Shown: positions 56,614-64,000 of the stretch, one piece after another
How positions within the stretch are numbered: position 1 is the first letter of the stretch
Layout: each line of letters begins with the position of its first letter
NCBI RefSeq assembly: GCF_021869535.1
Contig: NW_026262734.1
Location: forward strand, 93,749,285 to 93,813,284
Direction: 5' to 3'
Source of the DNA: Mytilus californianus
Lineage: Eukaryota; Mollusca; Bivalvia; Mytilida; Mytilidae
Length of the DNA stretch: 64,000 bases
Notes under the pieces: generated by a model
What the model saw: only the letters and a program-made list of their open reading frames with translations
The model's database searches: none
Told to the model about the DNA's origin: nothing
Made by a program: the position numbers and the translations under genes

Positions 56614-58635
56614 TAGAGGTTTCTCAACATCTTACGAACGAACGAAATTTGCCCTAACTTGACGTAACTCACCGAAACGAGAAAAGAGGGAGCATTAGTT
56701 TATTTGATAATAATTTAATTTTGAATGTAACGCGTCTTCTGATTGGCTGACAGTGTTTCGTCTATCAGCTCATATAGACATAATTTTGTCATGTGACCGT
56801 GACGTCATCAACGTTTTTTCATGATTTCTCCGGCTTAAAATGGAATTTAGAATTAAATTATAAGGAATGACTGTAACATTTTTTTCTGTCTATACGAAGT
56901 AACATACACAATGTGGTGCACACTTTAAAATAACTCGCTACGCGGGTTATTCAGTGTGCACCACATGTCAAGTTTATGTTATTTCTTCATAGACAGAAAA
57001 AATATTACAGTCATTCCTTAAATATTGGATTATCGGCTATGCTCTTCTTCCCTTTGAAATGTCTTTTACATAAACAATATATACATGCTGGATTTTTAAG
57101 ACCATTTTGAGTCGTAGACATATTAAATATATTGACTTGATATATATAATATATGATATACAATATTAACGGTTCAATCACAGTTGAAAATCTAATTGAT
57201 CAATAAATTACGGCGAAGAATATAAAACATTTAGACCAAGAAGAGCAATCTTTGATAAACATGACAACATCATTTCGAATTTTTTGGTACATATATGTGA
57301 AAAAGGGTAAATATAGAACTTTGGAATGGAAGGGGGATAGGAATCTTTATGAATCTTATCAAGGATCAAATCAATGGTAGAAGATCTTTCGCAAACAGGA
57401 TGCAACAAAAATCTAGGCGTGCACGCCTTAGTTTTTAATTTGAAGAAAAAACATCCTCGGATCTGGGGTAACTTCGTTGTCCCAACTCTAAAATCCAAAT
57501 GATCACTTCTTCACCTTAAACATGTTAAATGATTATTACTGATTTATATTCTAGCTAAACTGGTAAATTTAAGAAGCTAACTAAAGGGAAACATTGAAAT
57601 AAATATTTGAAAAAAAAAAAAGTTTAAACTTTAAAAAGATGTTCTGTAATTTATTTAGTTTTTTTTTTGTTTGTTTTGTTTTCATGGCCGTTCTTATTCT
57701 TTTTGTGTATGTTTTATTATCGTACACATTTTAGTATATATATAATTAATTTTGTTTTCTTGTTTTCGTGGAGTTTTTATGGCATGCTGTTTATATTTTC
57801 TTTTGTTTAAATTTTTCTCATTTGTCTTTTTACTTTGGGAATAGAATTTTTTAAAAATATACCTTTAAAAACATGTAACTATCAGTTTTGTCGGTGCTGT
57901 AGCACTCATACTTTCAACAAGATCGAGTGCACCTTTATATTTCTGTAACTTGTTCCCCATAAATAATTTTCTTTTGAATAAATAAATAGCGTTGTAAACG
58001 ACATATTTATTCAAGATACTCTCGAACACGAAAATGACGCTCATGCATAACAGGAAGTCGGACCAATTGGACCTGACCCACCTTAAGACTTTCCTGTTGG
58101 ATGCTTTATTCTAGGAGACAGCATTTACCCAAACACTCCTCCTTTATTCGTTCCATATATATAAAGTATGTTTGGATATAATAAATGATCAATACTAAAC
58201 TCGTGTCATCTCAATCACTTTTCAATCCTTTATCAAACGCTAATCTCGTCGTGAAATGCATGGAATACTTGCCAACATCCAATCAATCAATGCAAACCAG
58301 ACGCGCCGATTGTTTTTAACAACAACATTACAAAACAATACTCATTTTAAATTGAAAAAGGAGATAAATCGAACGCATATACGATATGTAAACAAACGAA
58401 ACTCAACATAAGAATACGTAACATTTAACAACAGAAAATGAATTAGAACACTGATGTTTAACCGCAAAAATAAAATGCCAGGTTGCAAAAAGACTATGAA
58501 ATTGTTAACTGTTCTCTTTAATCACACTGCAATATCGGTAGAAATGTATCGTGGATTTTAGTATTACAAAATAACTGCTCCTTAACGATACGTTCGTAGA
58601 GTTTCGTCCGTTCGTAAGATGTTGAGAAACCTCTA
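56614..58635. mobile_element. 2.0-kb terminal-inverted-repeat element
   Basis: TAGAGGTTTCTCAACATCTT, ACGAACGAACGAAA at 56614 is mirrored at 58635 with one mismatch in about 35 bases. TA lies on both outer edges if the element starts GAGGTTTC. The interior holds a 148-bp palindrome. The 96-codon frame on the minus strand (57498-57208) resembles nothing I know, so no transposase is claimed. Confidence 0.68.
56872..57019. repeat. 148-bp palindrome (AAGGAATGACTGTAA arms)
   Basis: AAGGAATGACTGTAACATTT at the left matches ATATTACAGTCATTCCTT at the right. GTGGTGCACACT pairs with AGTGTGCACCAC around CGCTACGCGGG. A half copy is at 27055-27130. Confidence 0.85.
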
Positions 58636-58639
58636 ATAG

Positions 58640-59389
58640 GAATCTTGAAGAAAATCATTCAACTTATTTCACCAAGGGACGGTAAGCTGCGATTGGATCA
58701 TATTGTGACACGTGTCTAATTCTGATCAACACCATTAAAGACATATAAAAACCTATAAGCATGAAAAAAATTTAAAAAATCCAAAATATATGCCTATATT
58801 ATAATATATATCTAATAACAAGACAAAATCCATTTTTAATAACATTTCATTCACTAATTAAAAAGGAAATTCATGCTTTTCATACATTTATATTGTTATT
58901 AAATTCATATATAATGAATTCATATATTTGGGAGCAAACGTACGATTTTAATTTTTTTTAAGGGGGGAATGGAATGGCACATCCTGCATTTTTTCAAAAA
59001 AGAAAGGATCAAGCCTGTTTATTTTAAATTTATTTTAACCCCCAACCCCCTTTTCCGTTTTCCCCAAATAAAAATCAAATGTTAGCTTGCTTACCTCTGA
59101 AATGTTTTTCATACATTACTTACTTGCGAAATTGCATTTTAAAAAGTCTGAAATGTGTACGACATTCATCTTTTACTTGATATGGTTGGTTTTTTTTTAT
59201 AAAATTATCAGATTCTTGAATTTCTTGAGAAAAAAACTCTCAGCTGAAGGGAAGTGAAAAAAATAATTTTTTTTAATCTGTAACTTACATTAACTGGTAT
59301 ATGGCCATTTAAGTTTCTAATCTGTTTAATTTTGCTACCTCTTCTAAATGCAAAATGTACTACTTCTTTCTTGAAACGTCGTACAAGTC
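58640..59389. other. No gene recognised
   Basis: AT-rich intergenic sequence without a named feature. Confidence 0.35.
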
Positions 59390-59574
59390 AGATACAAAAC
59401 AAAGGTAATAAAGAAAACAGGCCGGAAACAAACTGCCGTATAGTTCTTCTGCACTTGTAGTCAGGTCAAGGTCCTCGGCTATCGCCTCGGACCTTCACCT
59501 GACTACTCGTGCAGAAAAACTATCCGGCAACGTTTGTTACCGGCCTGTTTCTTTGTTACCTTTGTATTGTATCT
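59390..59574. mobile_element. 185-bp palindromic element
   Basis: AGATACAAAACAAAGGTAAT, ACAGGCCGG and GTAGTCAGGTCAAGGTCCTC are mirrored by GACCTTCACCTGACTACTCG, CCGGCCTGT and GTTACCTTTGTATTGTATCT, with the centre at CGGCTATCGCC. It is non-coding and MITE-like. Confidence 0.85.
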
Positions 59575-59697
59575 AATACATGTACTGATAGTAATGCATT
59601 GATCTGTCATGAGCAGTTCTTATCAAACTTACTTCAGCAGAAAACTTAACATTGGAAATTGCTAATTAATTCAAAGTCACTGGACAATATCCTAGGG

Positions 59698-59770
59698 GCC
59701 AGCGGTTCTTTTCACAAAAAATCTTAAGAGTAAATCTAGTCGTAAGTCATACACATTTCATACGCTGAGG
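59698..59770. repeat. Half copy of the 35351 palindromic MITE
   Basis: CAGCGGTTCTTTTCACAAAA, AATCTTAAGAGTAAA, CGTAAGTCATACACATTTCA. It stops just past the hairpin centre. Confidence 0.8.
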
Positions 59771-59774
59771 AGGA

Positions 59775-60411
59775 AACACTTTGTTCTGTACAGACCGAAC
59801 ATGTTAAGGTCCTTGAGAACTAACCAGTAACGTTTAGATGTAAACAAGCATTTGTGAACACTGAACATTCTACTTGTACCTAATTTTTAAATTAAGCTCA
59901 CCAAAAAAAAAAAAACAAAACAGAAATTTACGAAAACGTGACTAATTCATTAGGAATTTTACCATTTTAAATATATCAATCCCTTACATAGTGGGTTTCG
60001 TTTGTCTTTAACACTGGCATATAAAAACCCAAAACAATCATTCGTCTTTTGATCATGAGGATTAAATTCATTTAATTCGTGAAAGTTCTCCTATTCTGCT
60101 TAATATTTCATTGATTTGGTATCTTGTGAGATTGTCTGGGGTTTTACTCGAACTTATCAGCATTCTTACCCCATTATTGGACGCAGCTGTATCATACTAT
60201 TTAGAAGTAGTTGAACGGTACTTTATCTGACTAAATGGCAATGTATATGTAAAAGAGGTGCGATCTCATTAGACGAAGTTATCTATATGTATGTATATGA
60301 TGCTTACGTTTATATAGGCAATTAGTCTGAATATTAAATACGGCTTTCTTCTCCAATTATTTACACCGAAGTAAATGGGAACAACTATTAACCGTTTTGG
60401 ATTTCTAATAT
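59775..60411. other. No gene recognised
   Basis: Nothing named. Confidence 0.35.
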
Positions 60412-60596
60412 GAGGGCCTGGATGTGGGGTCTACATTTCTGTATTATTTAAATTTAAAAGCCATTTTTTCTGAATTATTTTGCCCATTATTGTCATTATA
60501 TGTTAACACCCCCCGTTATTCCCCATTCCATATTTCCATTTTTCTCTTTTCTATATTGTGTGTCCTTTATTCTCTATAAACCCCACCCAGACCCTC
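60412..60596. mobile_element. GAGGG-TIR element, copy 3 (shortened)
   Basis: GAGGGCCTGGATGTGGGG ... CCCCACCCAGACCCTC with the same CTATTCT-rich interior, about 45 bp shorter than copies 1 and 2. The flanks do not show a clear duplication. Confidence 0.7.
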
Positions 60597-61149
60597 TATT
60601 ACATGTGCGACACGATCAAAAGGTATAACCACCATTTTCAAAGGAAGGGGAGCGTAATTCCGGATAAATGAAGATATACAGCCGAAAAAAATTTTGGACG
60701 ATTTTATACTAAGCATTTATATATTATATCGTGAATAACATGAGATTTTAAAAACGGCGATCAAAATGTGTTGCATGCGCTAAAAGTTGCGAAGAAATGA
60801 AGCATTTTGTATAGACTTTACAGACAAAAAGCATCAGGTAAACGAAATGATAGAATTTTGAAATAAAATATAAGGAGTTAGCTTTTATAAAATGCTTCCA
60901 GGTCATCGTACGTTTTTCCTGTTATAACAAAAAAAAACCTGAAAAAATCCATGTACATTCCTTTATAAATTGTACAATTTCGCAGGAACCTCCCCATAAT
61001 TTCTCTAAAATTAAAAAAAAAAATGAAATCAAGCTAAAATATTCTACCTTTGTAAAAGTATTAGAAATTAGAAGATAAAATCACATTAATTTGTTCATTT
61101 AAATGAAATTAGTAAAATGCATTTCTGCATTGAAATTTTGTGATTTGAT

Positions 61150-61215
61150 TGAAAATCTAGACCTATTGTGTTTTTCTATTTTACAATCCAAGATGGCGGA
61201 AGACACCCATTCCAC
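61150..61215. repeat. Solo right end of the 1.2-kb inverted-repeat element
   Basis: AAATCTAGACCTATTGTG, TTTTACAATCCAAGATGGCG, GAAGACACCCATTCCACCTT match 31765-31829. Confidence 0.65.
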
Positions 61216-61454
61216 CTTAAATCGACTTAAGGTCTTAACTGACTTCAACGAGATGATACTTTATACGAAAAATTAGAATCCAGATCTTGTCCAGAAAACA
61301 ATTTCACATTATTTATGACCATGAGTAGTTATAACTCTTAAATACACATTTCCAATAAATCGAATGAATTCAATTTAATAAATTTGTTTTGAACAGTAAA
61401 TACCCCTGTATTTCAAACTAGTCGACGTGATTGCAATGATTATATGAATTAAAT

Positions 61455-61605
61455 TGAGAATGGAAACGGGGAATGTATCAAAGAGACAACAACCCGACCA
61501 AAGAGCAGAAAACAGCCCAAGGCCACCAATGGGTCTTCGACACAGCGAGAAAATTACGCATCCGTAGGCGGCCTTCAGCTGACTTTGGTGATATATATAT
61601 ACATA
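61455..61605 (+). repeat. Dispersed mussel repeat fragment
   Basis: GGAAACGGGGAATGTATCAA, AGAGACAACAACCCGACCAA, GGTCTTCGACACAGCGAG and AGGCGGCCTTCAGCT, wording I recognise from mussel repeats. The open frames here (both strands) are by-products. Confidence 0.6.
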
Positions 61606-61973
61606 TGTTTGAAACAACAACGATTACACTTCATGCATGGGCCATATTAGGAAAAATCGCAGAAACATGCATCATTATTGAATATATATAAAATTGAAAA
61701 TGGAATAACATTGCTACAAACGCTTTCACCTAATTAAATCCAAAAGTAATAATTTTCGAATAATTGTCATGATTTAAATATTATGTAACCGAGTTCAAAT
61801 TAATCGTTTTCTCTTTAAGTTGCTCTTATTTTACGTTTAACATTGGAAAATGAATTTCGTTTGAAATACCTATATACATTACGATGGTCCCGAGAAGTGT
61901 AATCAAATTAATTAATCGTGTTGGTCTAATTTGACGATTAACAATGATTGGTGATTTCATTTGAATTCTTTAT

Positions 61974-62208
61974 GAGGGTCTAGATGGGGGTCTCTTGTTT
62001 ATTTTTTCTTTAATTTTTGTACTGTTTTTCTCTATTCTTTATTCATTTTGCTCATTATTCTCTTTTCTTTATATTGTAGCACCCCATTGTTATCTATTCT
62101 TTATTTTTTGTCTATTTGTCTCTATTCTTTATTCTTATATTTTCCCCTTAATTCTGCACTTTTTGCCGAATATTCTCTATTCTGTAAACCCAATCAAGAC
62201 AATCCTTC
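61974..62208. mobile_element. GAGGG-TIR element, copy 4
   Basis: Starts GAGGGTCTAGATGGGGGTC and has a decayed right end (CCAATCAAGACAATCCTTC). About 55 bp on each flank look like diverged direct copies of each other (ATCGTGTTG ... GTGATTTC), so the element may sit inside an older duplication. Confidence 0.68.
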
Positions 62209-62284
62209 AAGATTATCCCGATAAGGATATTCAATTTATCGTGTTGATTAATTTTATGATTATCAAGAATTTGTGATTTCTATA

Positions 62285-62410
62285 CTAGACGAAACGCGCG
62301 TCTGACGTAAATATGAAATTTAATCCTGGTATCTATGATGAGTTTATTTACAACCACTGGGTCGATGCCACTGCTGGTGGAGTAATAATTCCCCGAGGGT
62401 ATCACTAGCG
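62285..62410 (+). repeat. Repeat A copy, 3' part
   Basis: ACTAGACGAAACGCGCGTCT, AATCCTGGTATCTATGATGA, TTTACAACCACTGGGTCGAT, GCCACTGCTGGTGGAG. Confidence 0.8.
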
Positions 62411-64000
62411 TTATTTTTCTACTCACGAAAGTCGTGAAAATAAATTGCTCCTGAAAGTAAGTTGGTTAACAGTATAGTTATATATGTATTCATCTATGCA
62501 ATTATATTAGTGTTAAGAAAATAAGGAAACTTAAGGTTTGAATTAACATTGTGCTTCAGAGACTCAGGGATACCAGGACACATTATTTGCCGTAATGGTG
62601 TTTTAAGAACACTACATACGAACAGTGAATTTAAAAATACCGATTGCGGTATGATAATAATAAAACTCAACGACAAAGGACAAAGTTAATTTTTGGCAAA
62701 ATATGACCTTGAATTTTTATATCATAAAATATAAAAAATCCCACAACTTGGTTCTTAAATAGATCTATTTCAAAAGCCTTTCTTAATGACGAGTTAAACA
62801 GACTCTTCTTTATAGTACATTTATAAGATCTAAAGTCAGCACATTTTAGACATTTTGTCAAAATGCGATGATTTTTCGTCATTTTTCAGACCGAAAAGCT
62901 TTAGAAAAACACAGGCTAAACAATCTACAATCCAAAATGTTCAAAATGTATCTAAATGATGCTAAGGGGTGATAATAAATCCCTAGGCTCAATCATTTTC
63001 TTGAATAGGGATGGTGGCCAAAGTCAATTATCCTAAAACTGTTATAAAATATTGAAAAAAAATGACCAAATTAATGTTAAAATAAAAACCAAGGGGTCAA
63101 AACTTCGTAATCTATAATGTGAAGTGCCAAAAAGAAGATATTTTGTATTAATAGTTATATCACAACTATTCCATGTGAAAGGTATAGTATTTTGGTCTGA
63201 TTTAAAAAAAAAATCAAAATTAGAGCCAATTTTAGCCCTTCGTGATCCAAATCCTTTTACTATAGTATAAAATGGCAAGAGTCAAGGATCGATAATTTTC
63301 GAAAAAGGCGGTCGAATAATCTTTTGAAGAAACATACGAGTAACATGTGATTCAATCGATTTATTCTGTAAATTATTATCTTTTTCACTGTAATTCTGCA
63401 ACGATTAAAACACAATGTCAATAGCTGTAATATATCGAAACGGTAATCGTTATCGCAAATCTTATATCTGTATATTTTATGTTTCCATGTTCTTTTGATG
63501 TAAGATTTTTTACAACCCTCATTAATATTTTTAATTATTTACATATTTACAAGTATAGACATTTATACCCTAGTGCAGTAACATATATGAAATCATCACT
63601 GACTGAATGAAGTTGCATCAGCATTCACGATTAAATTCCAATAAAAAGAAAGAAAGAAAGAAAAACAATTACTATATACTTCTTTTTTTTCAATACTTGA
63701 CAAAATGGCAGTTCAAAAAGTATGGGTCACGCAGCTTTTTTTCAAGCTACAGGTTGTGAAAAGTTGTCAGATTTTGTAAGGATTACACATGGAAAAAACA
63801 TTGTGCGTGAGTAGAAATAAAATAAACGATAAAATATTAAAACAAAATCTGAGAAGATAGCTCTTATGATGTACTTTCAGAAAAAAATAGCGATAAGTGA
63901 ACACAACATGCGTCCAGTTTAGTATTATATGTGTTTAACTTCATCGGAAGATATACATATTAACTTTATAAATTAAAAGCCAGAAAAGTATAAAATAGAT
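62411..64000. other. No gene recognised
   Basis: AT-rich. It holds a short GAAA microsatellite at 63645-63665. A phrase near 63710-63760 (GTATGGGTCACGCAG, CAAGCTACAGGTTGTG) weakly resembles 31085-31125 read in reverse. Confidence 0.4.

Noticed and set aside
57208-57498. 96-codon minus-strand frame inside the 2-kb inverted-repeat element
   Set aside because: No transposase or other motif seen; kept only as part of the element description.

Overview
This window is animal nuclear DNA, most likely from a marine mussel (Mytilus or a close relative). It is AT-rich, its genes are split by kilobase-sized introns with GT/AG borders, and more than half of the visible sequence is repeats. Several repeats I recognise as bivalve or mussel families: the GAAACGCGCGTCTGG family, the GTGGTATGATTGCC family, and pearl/Helitron-like elements ending in a CTCACTTGGCCC TTCG hairpin. 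The species call rests on recognising repeats, not on a search. No rRNA, functional tRNA, CRISPR array, operon or other prokaryotic feature was seen.

Three host genes can be supported. (1) About 4.0-18.0 kb, minus strand: an apparently complete 11-exon gene for a secreted protein with a family 4/9-type carbohydrate-binding module followed by a glycoside hydrolase family 10 fold. All phases agree across the exons (1542 nt, 513 aa). Both positions of the GH10 catalytic glutamates, and other active-site residues, are replaced, so it looks like a catalytically dead paralog. (2) About 28.8-30.5 kb, plus strand: the last three exons of a C-type lectin-like gene with a cysteine-rich PAN/apple-like region and a diverged lectin domain that has lost its second disulfide pair. 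(3) About 38.4-41.7 kb, minus strand: the last two exons of an UNC93A-like multi-pass membrane protein; upstream exons were not found in the remaining 22 kb. The three genes have no evident functional link.

The rest is mobile-element and satellite sequence. 0-4 kb: dispersed repeats. 4-18 kb: GH10 introns holding a broken LINE reverse transcriptase, palindromic AGATATCT arrays, a 27/18-bp minisatellite and an ATTCGAAT-rich inverted-repeat element. 18-28 kb: retroelement tails, a pearl-like element with about ten 166-bp units, a self-nested ATTCGAAT element, a tRNA-headed SINE and a second pearl-like element. 30.6-38 kb: a 1.2-kb inverted-repeat element, dispersed repeats and a 32-bp array. 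42-47 kb: 20-bp and 45-bp arrays. 48-53 kb: a continuous series of tandem arrays (134 bp, about 1 kb, 54 bp) ending in a 137-bp hairpin. 53-64 kb: SINE, a frameshifted retroelement with its 3' tail, a 2-kb terminal-inverted-repeat element, large palindromes, and two of the four window copies of a small inverted-repeat family built of CTATTCTTTAT.

Exon coordinates are read by eye from codon phase and splice dinucleotides. Edges of diverged repeats are approximate, usually within 10-50 bases.
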